Assembly (NCBI GenBank): GCA_942491885.1
Contig: CALOCQ010000002.1
Span: forward strand, 310,001-374,000
Reading direction: 5' to 3'
DNA length: 64,000 nucleotides
From: CALBPI01 sp942491885
GTDB lineage: Bacteria; Pseudomonadota; Gammaproteobacteria; Steroidobacterales; Woeseiaceae
Shown here piece by piece: positions 1 through 8,655 of the stretch. The position numbers and the translations under genes are program-made. The notes below the pieces were generated by a model. The model ran no database searches. It saw only the letters and a program-made list of their open reading frames with translations, and was not told the origin of the DNA. Within the stretch, counting starts at the first letter, position 1, and every line of letters begins with the position of its first letter.

Positions 1-2040
1 CTCGACCTCGTCGAGCAAAATCACCGAATACGGACGACGGCGCACCGCCTCGGTCAGATAGCCGCCCGACTCGAAGCCGACGTATCCCGGCGGGGCACCG
101 ATCAGGCGCGCAACAGAATGCTTCTCCATGAACTCCGACATGTCGATGCGCACCATCGCGTCATCGCTGTCGAACATGAAACTCGCCAGCGCCTTGGACA
201 GCTCGGTCTTGCCGACACCGGTCGGGCCGAGAAACAGGAACGAGCCAATCGGGCGGCGCGGGTCGGACAAGCCGGCACGCGAGCGTCGAATGGCGTTGGA
301 TACTGCGGTCACAGCCTCAGACTGACCCACCACGCGTTCCTGAATCGACTCTTCCATGCGCAATAGTTTGTCGCGCTCGCCTTCGAGCATCTTGGACACG
401 GGGATTCCGGTCCAGCGCGAGACGATCTCCGCGACTTCCTCATCGGTGACGCTGTTACGCACCAGTTGTGGCTTGTCATGTTCGCCTTCGACGGCATCCG
501 CCAACTGCTTTTCCAGCTCCGGCAAGCGCCCGTACTGCAGCTCCGACATACGCCCGAGGTCGCCCGCGCGGCGCGCATTCTCAAGCTCCAGACGCGCATG
601 CTCGATCTCTTCCTTGATGTGTGTCGTGCCCTGCATCGTCGCTTTTTCCGACTTCCAGATCTCCTCGAGATCGGCAAACTCACGTTCCAGCGTGCCGAGT
701 TGTTCCTCGATGTCCTGCAATCGCTTGATGGAGGCCTCATCGGACTCTTTCTTGAGCGCCTCACGTTCGATCTTCAGCTGGATAATGCGCCGCTCGAGAC
801 GGTCCAGCGCTTCCGGCTTGGAGTCAATTTCGATACGGATGCGTGATGCCGCCTCGTCGATGAGGTCAATCGCCTTGTCCGGCAATTGGCGGTCGCTGAT
901 GTAGCGGTGCGACAAGGTCGCCGCAGCGACGATCGCGGGATCGGTTATCTGCACGCCATGATGAACCTCATAGCGCTCCTTGAGGCCGCGCAGGATTGCG
1001 ATCGTGTCCTCGACCGTCGGCTCCTCCACCAGCACTTTCTGGAAGCGCCGTTCCAGCGCCGCGTCTTTTTCAAGGTACTGGCGATATTCATCGAGCGTGG
1101 TCGCGCCGACGCAGTGCAACTCACCACGCGCCAGTGCAGGCTTGAGCATGTTGCCCGCATCCATCGAGCCTTCGGCCTTACCGGCACCGACCATCGTATG
1201 CAGTTCGTCGATGAACAGGATCACCTGCCCTTCCTGCTTGGCGAGATCGTTAAGCACGCCCTTCAGGCGCTCTTCGAATTCGCCGCGGAACTTCGCACCG
1301 GCAATCAATGCACCCATGTCCAGCGACAGCAAGCGCTTGTTGCGCATGCCTTCCGGTACTTCGCCGTTAACGATTCGTTGCGCCAGACCCTCGACGATTG
1401 CGGTCTTGCCGACACCGGGCTCACCGATCAGTACCGGGTTGTTCTTGGTTCTGCGCTGCAGGATCTGGATCGTGCGGCGGATCTCTTCGTCACGCCCGAC
1501 GATCGGGTCGATCTTGCCCTGCAGAGCGCGCTCGGTCAGATCGATCGTGTATTTCTCAAGCGCCTGGCGCTGCTCTTCGGCATTCGGATCCTGCACGCTT
1601 TCGCCGCCGCGCAATTCGTCAACGGCGCGCTCGACGGCGTCAGCGACGATACCTGCACTCGCGAACAACGCGCCGATACCGCCGGTATCGCGCACCGCCG
1701 CCAGTGCGAAGAGCTCGGAGGAAATGAACTGGTCCTTGCGCTGTTGCGCCAGCTTGTCCGTCACATTGAGTAACTTGCCGAGCTCGGTGCTCAGGTGGAC
1801 GTCGCCACTGGTGCCCTCGACCTGCGGCAGGCGATCCAGCGCATCGCCAAGGCTCGACCGCAGCTGATTCACGTTGCCGCCCGCTTTCGTCAGCAAGCCG
1901 CGCACACTGCCGCCCTGCTGGTCGAGCAATGCCAGCATCAAGTGGACCGGTTCTATGTACTGATGATCGCGACCCACTGCCAAAGACTGTGCGTCGGCCA
2001 ATGCCATCTGAAACTTGGATGTCAGTTTGTCCATTCGCAT
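1..2040 (-). CDS. clpB: ClpB disaggregase (3' end outside the window)
   Basis: Hsp100 AAA+ chaperone that works with DnaK to pull polypeptides out of aggregates in the cytoplasm. The visible 680 codons align without gaps to the N-terminal four fifths of the family (about 857 aa). The N domain comes first, then NBD1 with Walker A GEPGVGKT at residues 206-213, the coiled-coil middle domain rich in Glu/Arg, and NBD2 with Walker A GPTGVGKT at 605-612. The reading stays open to base 1 and is cut just after the NBD2 Walker B (LLDE). The start MRMDKLTSKF was chosen because it matches the family start and has GGGAGGG six bases upstream. It is the last gene of the rluD-pgeF-clpB direction and has its own heat-shock-type promoter. 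Confidence 0.97.
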   Translation of the reverse strand, partial: MRMDKLTSKFQMALADAQSLAVGRDHQYIEPVHLMLALLDQQGGSVRGLLTKAGGNVNQLRSSLGDALDRLPQVEGTSGDVHLSTELGKLLNVTDKLAQQRKDQFISSELFALAAVRDTGGIGALFASAGIVADAVERAVDELRGGESVQDPNAEEQRQALEKYTIDLTERALQGKIDPIVGRDEEIRRTIQILQRRTKNNPVLIGEPGVGKTAIVEGLAQRIVNGEVPEGMRNKRLLSLDMGALIAGAKFRGEFEERLKGVLNDLAKQEGQVILFIDELHTMVGAGKAEGSMDAGNMLKPALARGELHCVGATTLDEYRQYLEKDAALERRFQKVLVEEPTVEDTIAILRGLKERYEVHHGVQITDPAIVAAATLSHRYISDRQLPDKAIDLIDEAASRIRIEIDSKPEALDRLERRIIQLKIEREALKKESDEASIKRLQDIEEQLGTLEREFADLEEIWKSEKATMQGTTHIKEEIEHARLELENARRAGDLGRMSELQYGRLPELEKQLADAVEGEHDKPQLVRNSVTDEEVAEIVSRWTGIPVSKMLEGERDKLLRMEESIQERVVGQSEAVTAVSNAIRRSRAGLSDPRRPIGSFLFLGPTGVGKTELSKALASFMFDSDDAMVRIDMSEFMEKHSVARLIGAPPGYVGFESGGYLTEAVRRRPYSVILLDEVE

Positions 2041-2078
2041 GCCAAACCCTCCCGATAATTTGTCTATGTTGCGACTAG

Positions 2079-2107
2079 ATATGGAGGCTTGGTTTGCCGG
2101 TTTCAAG
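2079..2107 (-). promoter_or_regulatory. sigma32-type heat-shock promoter of clpB
   Basis: On the minus strand CTTGAAA (2107-2101) is followed after exactly 14 bases by CTCCATAT (2086-2079). This is close to the RpoH consensus CTTGAAA-N13/14-CCCCATNT. It lies in the pgeF-clpB gap, 39 bases before the clpB start. Spacing, position and the nature of the gene agree; transcription was not measured. Confidence 0.8.
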
Positions 2108-2139
2108 CGATGGCGACGGGTATTGCCCCCGCCCTTGAC

Positions 2140-2889
2140 TCAGCGGGGCAGGATCCAGATCATGCTGGCCATCCGCCCGCACGGCGCCTCGCGCCGGTGT
2201 GAATAGAAACGCCTGGAATCGCGGTAGGTACAGCACGCCGCATCGCTGAGTCGCACCACACCCGCACGGCGCAGCGCAATCATGGTTAGCGCCGGCAGGT
2301 CGGCCTGCCAGCGACCCTGCGCGTTGGGCGCGAAGCAGTTGGTTGCCAGATGATCGTTATCGACGAACGCCTCGCGCACCTCGTTGCCCACTTCATAGGC
2401 CGCTTGCGAAATCGCCGGCCCGATCCAGGCGCGTATCGCGTCTCGCTCGCAATCCATCTGGCGGATCGTGTTGGCGACGATGCCGCCCGCCAGTCCGCGC
2501 CAACCGGCATGCACGCCAGCCACCACGCTGCCATTGCCACTGGCCAGCAGCACCGGCACGCAATCAGCCGTCATCACGGTGGCCACCTGTCCCGGCCGTC
2601 GCGCAATCAACGCGTCCGCCTCGATGCCCGGCTGCCAGTCGTCGGCCTCTATGACCCGCACACCGTGTACCTGGTTGAGCCACAACGGCGCTGTGCCGAC
2701 GCCAACCCAATCGGTCAGACGGCTGCGGTTGTTAGCCACGGCGACCGGATCGTCGCCTACATGCTCGCCCAGATTCAGGGTGCCGTATGGTGGCGCGCTG
2801 CCGCCGCCACTGCGCGTCGTGCTGATCGCGGACACGTTGCCCGACAACACACCGCCGGGTTGCACCCACGGTGGCGAGAGAAAAATCAC
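2140..2889 (-). CDS. pgeF: Peptidoglycan editing factor PgeF (laccase-domain, YfiH family)
   Basis: Cytoplasmic multicopper-oxidase-fold protein (COG1496). The E. coli homologue removes wrongly incorporated L-Ser from UDP-MurNAc-peptides; related proteins have purine-nucleoside activity. The family metal and catalytic residues are visible: NQVHG (His75), TADC (Cys110), HAGWRG (His127), plus IGPAI, CCTY and FYSHRRE near the C terminus. The length of 249 aa is normal. The start overlaps the rluD stop by 4 bases, so translation is probably coupled to rluD. A GC-rich hairpin (CCCCGC/GCGGGG) spans the stop codon. Confidence 0.95.
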   Translation of the reverse strand: MIFLSPPWVQPGGVLSGNVSAISTTRSGGGSAPPYGTLNLGEHVGDDPVAVANNRSRLTDWVGVGTAPLWLNQVHGVRVIEADDWQPGIEADALIARRPGQVATVMTADCVPVLLASGNGSVVAGVHAGWRGLAGGIVANTIRQMDCERDAIRAWIGPAISQAAYEVGNEVREAFVDNDHLATNCFAPNAQGRWQADLPALTMIALRRAGVVRLSDAACCTYRDSRRFYSHRREAPCGRMASMIWILPR

Positions 2890-3851
2890 GTCGGCGCGGC
2901 CATGCGCGCCTGATGATCGGCAAGCTCGGTCAGCAGGGCGTTGAAATCCGCGGGCAACGCCGCCTGCACCTCAACGGCCTCGCCACTGTGCGGATGCGTG
3001 AATTCAAGCTTGGCGGCGTGCAGCGCCTGGCGCCGGAAACCGCGCAGCGCGTTCGCCAGCTGTTGATCATTGCCCGGCGGTAAACGCAGCCGGCCGCCGT
3101 ATTGGCGATCACCCACCAATGGATGGCGAATATGCGCAAAATGCACGCGGATCTGATGCGTGCGCCCGGTTTCGAGCATGACGCGGACAAGACTGTGTGC
3201 GGCGAACCGCTCGACCACCCGATAATGCGTGATCGCAGGACGGCCATCGCTGCGCACGGCCATACGCAGCCGGTCTTTGGGATGGCGCCCGATCGGCGCG
3301 TCGATGGTGCCGCCCCCGGTCAACACACCGTGGCAGACGGCGCGGTATTCGCGATGGATATCGCGCTCGGCGAGCTGGCGCGTCAACGCCGTGTGTGTCG
3401 TCAGGTCCTTGGCCACCAGCAACAGCCCGGTGGTGTCCTTGTCGATGCGGTGGATCAGGCCCGCACGCGGCAGTTCAGCCAGCACCGGCCAGGCGTGCAG
3501 CAGACCATTTTGCAGCGTGCCGTCGCTATTGCCCGCGCCGGGATGAACGACCAGACCCGCGGGCTTGTTAATCACAATGACCTGCTCATCTTCATAAGCA
3601 ATGTCGAGTGCGATCGGCTCTGCGGCGACCTTCTCCGGCACCGCCATGGTCGCATTGACCTCGATATACTCTCCGCCAGCCAGCCGCGTTCGCGGTTTCG
3701 GGGTTTCGCCGTCGACGGTAATTTCGCCGCGCTTCAGCCAGTCGGTGAGCCGGCTGCGCGAGTATTCGGGGAACATCTGCGCCAATGCCTGGTCAAGTCT
3801 TAGACCGGACATGGAAACCGGAACATATTGTTGATGCGCGTGGTGACTCAC
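2886..3851 (-). CDS. rluD: 23S rRNA pseudouridine(1911/1915/1917) synthase RluD
   Basis: Converts three uridines of helix 69 in 23S rRNA to pseudouridine. An N-terminal S4 RNA-binding domain (about residues 17-65, RLDQALAQMFPEYSRSRL) precedes the RsuA/RluA catalytic domain. HRIDKDTTGLLL carries the catalytic Asp137. Further family motifs are NKPAGLVVHPGAGN and LETGRTHQIRVH. The length of 321 aa is normal. An alternative start at the internal Met14 (MSGLRLD) is possible. It is divergent from bamD, as in E. coli and Pseudomonas, and is followed by pgeF with a 4-base overlap. Confidence 0.96.
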   Translation of the reverse strand: MSHHAHQQYVPVSMSGLRLDQALAQMFPEYSRSRLTDWLKRGEITVDGETPKPRTRLAGGEYIEVNATMAVPEKVAAEPIALDIAYEDEQVIVINKPAGLVVHPGAGNSDGTLQNGLLHAWPVLAELPRAGLIHRIDKDTTGLLLVAKDLTTHTALTRQLAERDIHREYRAVCHGVLTGGGTIDAPIGRHPKDRLRMAVRSDGRPAITHYRVVERFAAHSLVRVMLETGRTHQIRVHFAHIRHPLVGDRQYGGRLRLPPGNDQQLANALRGFRRQALHAAKLEFTHPHSGEAVEVQAALPADFNALLTELADHQARMAAPT

Positions 3852-3930
3852 TTTTCACTCCGGGGCGAGGCTCAAGTTGGAGCGCTCGCGGGCTGCGCGC
3901 GGGTTTTGCGGCGCTTGTGTCCGAATACGG

Positions 3931-3936
3931 TATACT
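3931..3936 (+). promoter_or_regulatory. Candidate -10 element for bamD
   Basis: TATACT lies about 56 bases upstream of the chosen bamD start in the rluD/bamD divergent gap. I see no good -35 hexamer at 16-18 bases, so this is only a candidate. Confidence 0.35.
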
Positions 3937-3991
3937 CCGCCGCGCAGAATTCAAGGACTCGTGCCCAGCCGGCGCGACACAAACAGACGTC

Positions 3992-4756
3992 ATGATGCCA
4001 ATATTCACCAAACCTCGTCGCAGCGCACAGACCCTGCTATTCGCACTGACCGTGGCCGTTGGGCTCAGTGCGTGCGGTAGCGACAGGCTGGAGCGCGAGC
4101 AGCTTAATAGCGCCGACGTTATCTATGAGCGCGCGCAACGATCAATGAATAATGGCAATTACCGCGAGGCGATTTTTGTTTTCGAGCAGCTGGAGTCGCG
4201 TTATCCGTTCAGTCAGGTCGGCAAGCAATCGCAGCTCGACCTGATCTATTGCTACTACAAGAGCGGCAGCCAGGAGCAGGCTGTAGATGCCGCAGACCAG
4301 TTCATGCGCGAGAATCCGACCCATCCGCGCGTCGACTATGCGCTCTACATCAAGGCGCTGACCTATTTCGACCGACCGCCGGGCCCGCTGGACACATGGT
4401 TTGATGTCGATCGCAGTGAACGCCCGCCGAACGACGCACGTCGCTCGTTCTCGGTGTTGCGCCAATTGGTCGAACGTTATCCGGCCAGCGACTATTCCGA
4501 GGATGCCGTGCAACGCATGCGCTACATCAAAGACAAGCTCGCGAACTACGAGAATGGTGTTGCCGATTATTATTTACGCCGCGGCGCCTGGATCGCGGCA
4601 CTCAATCGCGCGAAAAGCTCGCTGGAGACATACGATGGCACGACCGCCAACAAGCGCTCACTCGAGATTATGATTGACGCTTACGAGGGCCTCGGGCTCG
4701 ACGATCTGGCCGCGTCGACGCGTGAAGTATTGACCATTAACTTCCCCGACAGCTAG
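3992..4756 (+). CDS. bamD: Outer membrane assembly lipoprotein BamD
   Basis: Essential lipoprotein of the BAM complex that folds beta-barrel proteins into the outer membrane. It has a lipoprotein signal peptide: basic start, hydrophobic LLFALTVAVG, lipobox LSAC with the lipidated Cys at residue 28 of this start. About five tetratricopeptide-type repeats follow, with family motifs such as YPFSQVGKQ and the LVERYPASDYSEDA region. The open frame extends upstream to 3785, but that part crosses the rluD start and would bury the signal peptide. I therefore use ATG 3992 (ATG 3995 is equally possible), giving 254 aa against 245 in E. coli. It is convergent with nadE; only 15 bases separate the stops. 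Confidence 0.95.
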   Translation: MMPIFTKPRRSAQTLLFALTVAVGLSACGSDRLEREQLNSADVIYERAQRSMNNGNYREAIFVFEQLESRYPFSQVGKQSQLDLIYCYYKSGSQEQAVDAADQFMRENPTHPRVDYALYIKALTYFDRPPGPLDTWFDVDRSERPPNDARRSFSVLRQLVERYPASDYSEDAVQRMRYIKDKLANYENGVADYYLRRGAWIAALNRAKSSLETYDGTTANKRSLEIMIDAYEGLGLDDLAASTREVLTINFPDS

Positions 4757-4771
4757 GCCCGCGCGCGCTAC

Positions 4772-6418
4772 TCAGTCGCCTTCCGGAAACAGATAGCCCG
4801 ACGTAATCGGGTAGCGCCAGTCGCGACCGAAGGCGCGTCTGCTGATCCGCACACCGGGCGGCGCCTGACGGCGTTTGTACTCGTTGCGCCGCACCATGCT
4901 CAACACCTCGATCACCGTGTCGCGTTCAAATCCCATAGCGGTGATTTCGGCGACCGACAAATCGCGCTCAATGAACGCCTCCAGAATCGCATCCAGAATG
5001 TCGTAAGGCGGCAATGAGTCCGTGTCCTGCTGGTCGGGACGCAGCTCAGCCGACGGCGGACGCGTGATAACGCGCTGCGGAATTGGCGGCTCGTTCGGTG
5101 TAAGCGCGTTGCGATAGGAAGACAGCGCGAACACCAGCGACTTACTGCAGTCCTTCAGCGGCGCGAAGCCACCCGCCATGTCACCGTACAGCGTGGCATA
5201 ACCGACCGCCATTTCGCTCTTGTTGCCGGTCGTTAATAACATGCGGCCTGTTTTGTTCGACAACGCCATCAGCAACATGCAACGGCTGCGCGACTGGATA
5301 TTTTCCTCGGTCGCATCCTCGGCCATGCCGGCGAATAACGGCGCCAGTTGTTCAAGCGCAGATGTCACCATCGGTTCGATCGAAATGATGTCGTATTGAA
5401 CACCCATGCGGCGCGCTTGCAGCGAGGCATCCTCACGGCTCATTTCCGAGGTGTAACGATACGGCATCATGACCGCACGCACGGCATCCTTGCCGAGCGC
5501 GTCGACGGCGATGGCAAGCGTCAACGCGGAATCGATGCCACCCGACAAGCCGAGGATGATGCCGGGGAAGCCGTTCTTGTGAACGTAGTCACGGGTACCC
5601 TCGACCAGCGCGCGATAGACGCTTGCGTCGCCTTCCAGCGGCTCAAGCGGCGGCGGACAATCAAAACCGAGCTGCTCACCATCGCGCACAATTCGCAATG
5701 GAATAAGCGCGCGATCAAACGCCGCGGCGCGCAACACGATGTCGCCGGACGCATCAACGATAAACGAGCCACCATCGAATATGAGCTCATCCTGACCACC
5801 CACCATGTTGACGTAGATCAACGGCAGCGCGTTTTCCTGCGCACGCTTGCGCGCCACGTCCTCGCGCCGCTGCTGCACGTGTCGCGAGTAGGGTGAGCCA
5901 TTGATCGACAACACACAGTCCGCGCCGGCCGCGGCTGCGGCGGCGGTTGGGCCTGCCTCCCAGATATCCTCGCAGATCGTCAGTCCGAAACGCACGCCAT
6001 CGATATCGAAGACACACGGCATGTCACCGGGCTCGAAATAGCGCTTTTCATCGAACACCTGATAGTTGGGCAACAACCATTTGCGATAGCGGGCGATCTC
6101 ATTGCCGCCATCAAATACCGCGGCAGCATTGTAGATCTTGCCGTTCGCGTATTCCGGGAAGCCAATGACAAACGCGACGCCAACAATCTGCGCGGACAAC
6201 TCGGCGAGCGCGCGCTCGGTGCGACGACGCAGCCCGGCATGAAACAACAGGTCCTCAGGTGGATAGCCGCACAGAAACATCTCGGGCAGCACAACCAGTC
6301 GCGCGCCCATTTCGTCGCGCGCCTCGATGATGGCATCGCGCGCCTGCTCGAGATTGCCGTCGACATCGCCCACTAACGGATTGAGCTGGGCTAAAACAAC
6401 GGCAACCGATGGGCTCAT
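4772..6418 (-). CDS. nadE: Glutamine-dependent NAD(+) synthetase
   Basis: Makes NAD from deamido-NAD, ATP and glutamine. An N-terminal nitrilase-fold glutaminase domain carries the triad Glu46 (LPEMFL), Lys113 (YRKWLLPNY) and Cys149 (LTICEDIWE). The C-terminal synthetase domain has the PP-loop SGGIDS at 292-297 and GNKSE. The length of 548 aa is typical of the shorter bacterial two-domain form. It lies downstream of sucD with a 41-base gap on the same strand; a shared transcript is possible but not shown. Confidence 0.96.
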   Translation of the reverse strand: MSPSVAVVLAQLNPLVGDVDGNLEQARDAIIEARDEMGARLVVLPEMFLCGYPPEDLLFHAGLRRRTERALAELSAQIVGVAFVIGFPEYANGKIYNAAAVFDGGNEIARYRKWLLPNYQVFDEKRYFEPGDMPCVFDIDGVRFGLTICEDIWEAGPTAAAAAAGADCVLSINGSPYSRHVQQRREDVARKRAQENALPLIYVNMVGGQDELIFDGGSFIVDASGDIVLRAAAFDRALIPLRIVRDGEQLGFDCPPPLEPLEGDASVYRALVEGTRDYVHKNGFPGIILGLSGGIDSALTLAIAVDALGKDAVRAVMMPYRYTSEMSREDASLQARRMGVQYDIISIEPMVTSALEQLAPLFAGMAEDATEENIQSRSRCMLLMALSNKTGRMLLTTGNKSEMAVGYATLYGDMAGGFAPLKDCSKSLVFALSSYRNALTPNEPPIPQRVITRPPSAELRPDQQDTDSLPPYDILDAILEAFIERDLSVAEITAMGFERDTVIEVLSMVRRNEYKRRQAPPGVRISRRAFGRDWRYPITSGYLFPEGD

Positions 6419-6459
6419 GTGATGTTTATCCGTTCGAATGGCGCGTCGGCCATCGTTGC

Positions 6460-7332
6460 CTAGCCGCCCAGCGACTCAACCATGGCAGTGCCGAGCTCCG
6501 CCGGTGAACGCACGGTGCGCACCCCGGCCGCTTCGAGCGCGGCGAATTTCGCGTCGGCGGTGCCCTTGCCACCGGCAACAATTGCGCCCGCGTGGCCCAT
6601 GCGCTTGCCCGGCGGTGCAGTGACGCCGGCGATATAGCTGACGACCGGCTTACTCACGTTGTCGGCGATGTATTCGGCCGCGGCTTCCTCATCCGAACCA
6701 CCGATCTCACCGACCATGATGATGCCGGCGGTATCTTCGTCGGCCTCAAACAGCTCGAGACAATCAATGAAATTCATACCACGGATAGGGTCGCCACCAA
6801 TGCCGACACAGGTGCTCTGACCGAGCTTCGCCAGCGTGGTCTGATAGACCGCCTCGTAAGTCAAAGTGCCGGAGCGTGACACGACGCCGATTTTGCCCGG
6901 CATATGAATGAAGCCTGGCATGATGCCGATTTTCGCCTGCCCCGGGGTAATGATACCCGGGCAGTTCGGACCGATCAGGCGGCAATCGTAGTCTTCCAGC
7001 GCTGCCTTCACCTTGACCATGTCCAGAACCGGAATGCCCTCGGTGATGCACACGATGACCGATATGCCCGCGTCCGCGGCCTCTAGGATCGCGTCGGCTG
7101 CAAACGGCGGCGGCACATAAATCATGCTGACATCCGCCTGCGTTTCGGCAACCGCGTCTTTCACAGTATTGAATACCGGCACATCGAGGTGCGTCTCACC
7201 ACCACGGCCGGGCGTGACGCCACCGACAATCTGCGTGCCATAAGCAGCGCACTGTTCGGTGTGGAATGAACCCTGATTGCCGGTGATGCCCTGGCAAATC
7301 ACTTTGCTGTTTTTATCTACAAGAATACTCAT
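6460..7332 (-). CDS. sucD: Succinyl-CoA synthetase alpha subunit
   Basis: TCA-cycle enzyme subunit that binds CoA and carries the phosphohistidine during interconversion of succinyl-CoA and succinate plus ATP/GTP. A Rossmann CoA-binding domain lies at the N terminus (QGITGNQGSFHTEQ). The active His247 sits in KRMGHAGAIV. GPNCPG and GEIGG are family motifs. The length of 290 aa is normal. It is translated just after sucC (13-base gap), the usual operon pair. The rest of the usual suc/sdh cluster is not adjacent. Confidence 0.97.
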   Translation of the reverse strand: MSILVDKNSKVICQGITGNQGSFHTEQCAAYGTQIVGGVTPGRGGETHLDVPVFNTVKDAVAETQADVSMIYVPPPFAADAILEAADAGISVIVCITEGIPVLDMVKVKAALEDYDCRLIGPNCPGIITPGQAKIGIMPGFIHMPGKIGVVSRSGTLTYEAVYQTTLAKLGQSTCVGIGGDPIRGMNFIDCLELFEADEDTAGIIMVGEIGGSDEEAAAEYIADNVSKPVVSYIAGVTAPPGKRMGHAGAIVAGGKGTADAKFAALEAAGVRTVRSPAELGTAMVESLGG

Positions 7333-7345
7333 TTATTTTTCTCGC

Positions 7346-8506
7346 TCAGGCTGCCGCAGCAACCGCTTTCTTGGCCGCATCGGTCAGATCGTCGGCGGTG
7401 ATAATGGCAAGCCCGCTTTCAGCGAGTGTCTTGCGGCCTTTCTCGACGTTGGTCCCTTCGAGACGCACGACCACGGGAACCTCGACGCCCACTTCCTTGA
7501 CCGCCGCGATGATGCCATCAGCAATCAGGTCGCAGCGCACGATGCCACCAAAGATATTGACCAGAATAGCCTTGACCTTGTCGTTCGACAGGATGAGCTT
7601 GAATGCTTCCGACACGCGCTCGGCCGTTGCGCCACCACCCACGTCCAGGAAGTTCGCAGGCTCGCCGCCGTGGACATTGATAACGTCCATCGTCGCCATC
7701 GCCAGGCCGGCACCGTTCACCATGCAGGCAATGTCGCCGTCCAGCGATACATAGTTAAGATCGTGTTCGGCTGCACGCGCCTCTTTTTCGTCTTCCTGAC
7801 TCGGGTCACGCAAGGCCGCGATGTCTTTCTGGCGGAACAGCGCGTTGTCTTCGATGTTGATTTTCGCGTCCAGCGCAACGATCGCGCCTTCCTTGGTCGT
7901 GATCAGCGGGTTGATTTCAACCTGGCTGGCGTCGATATCGCCGAACATCTTGTAAAGCGCACGAACCGTCTTGGCGAACGCCTTGGTTTGTGGCTTATCC
8001 AGACCCAGGCCATACGCCATGTCGCGAATCTGGTAATCGAACAGGCCGGCAGCCGGCGAAATATTCACGGTCGTGATGCGCTCGGGCGTGTTGTGCGCGA
8101 CTTCCTCGATATCCATACCGCCGTCGGCAGACACGATAAACGCTACCCGACGCGCGTCACGATTGACGACCATGCTGAGATAAAGCTCGCGATCGATGGC
8201 CGAGCCTGATTCGACGTAAACCTGATTGATCGGCAGGCCATCGTTATCGGTCTGTGGCGTGACCAGCCGCTGGCCGAGCATCGCCTGTGTCGCCTCGCGC
8301 ACCTCATCCAGCGTCTTGGCGAGCTTGACGCCGCCCGCTTTACCGCGACCACCGGCATGCACCTGCGCCTTGACGACCCAAAGTTTGCCACCCAGGGTCT
8401 CGGCCGCCTTGACCGCCTCGTCAGCGGAGCTTGCCGGAATGCCTTTGGGCACATCGATGCCATAGTCTGCGAAGATCTTCTTCGCTTGATACTCATGCAG
8501 ATTCAT
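7346..8506 (-). CDS. sucC: Succinyl-CoA synthetase beta subunit
   Basis: ATP-grasp subunit that binds nucleotide and succinate. It begins MNLHEYQAK, the family signature. The ATP-grasp domain contains VKAQVHAGGRGKAGGVK, and the C-terminal ligase-CoA domain contains NIFGGIVRCD. The length of 386 aa is near the 388 of E. coli. It is the first gene of sucC-sucD on the minus strand and divergent from pilS. Confidence 0.97.
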   Translation of the reverse strand: MNLHEYQAKKIFADYGIDVPKGIPASSADEAVKAAETLGGKLWVVKAQVHAGGRGKAGGVKLAKTLDEVREATQAMLGQRLVTPQTDNDGLPINQVYVESGSAIDRELYLSMVVNRDARRVAFIVSADGGMDIEEVAHNTPERITTVNISPAAGLFDYQIRDMAYGLGLDKPQTKAFAKTVRALYKMFGDIDASQVEINPLITTKEGAIVALDAKINIEDNALFRQKDIAALRDPSQEDEKEARAAEHDLNYVSLDGDIACMVNGAGLAMATMDVINVHGGEPANFLDVGGGATAERVSEAFKLILSNDKVKAILVNIFGGIVRCDLIADGIIAAVKEVGVEVPVVVRLEGTNVEKGRKTLAESGLAIITADDLTDAAKKAVAAAA

Positions 8507-8655
8507 GCGGATTCCTGATGTTGGGAAAGGGCCCGGCCCTCGGGAATGGCAGGGCTTGGACTACCAAACCCCATATTGTGGAGCAAAGCGGTGGTGGGCG
8601 CAAAACGCAACACAGTTCACCGCCGATTGCTGAGCGACGTATACAATCGGATGCC

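Noticed and set aside
886..1867. Two overlapping plus-strand frames of 295 aa each
   Set aside because: Both are antisense to clpB, which matches its family residue by residue; the frames are Arg/His-rich and resemble no family.
2350..3803. Plus-strand frames of 187 and 233 aa opposite pgeF and rluD
   Set aside because: Antisense shadows of two conserved genes, with no ribosome sites or recognisable domains.
7277..8209. 310-aa plus-strand frame opposite sucC
   Set aside because: Antisense to a fully conserved TCA-cycle gene; composition typical of a codon-biased shadow.
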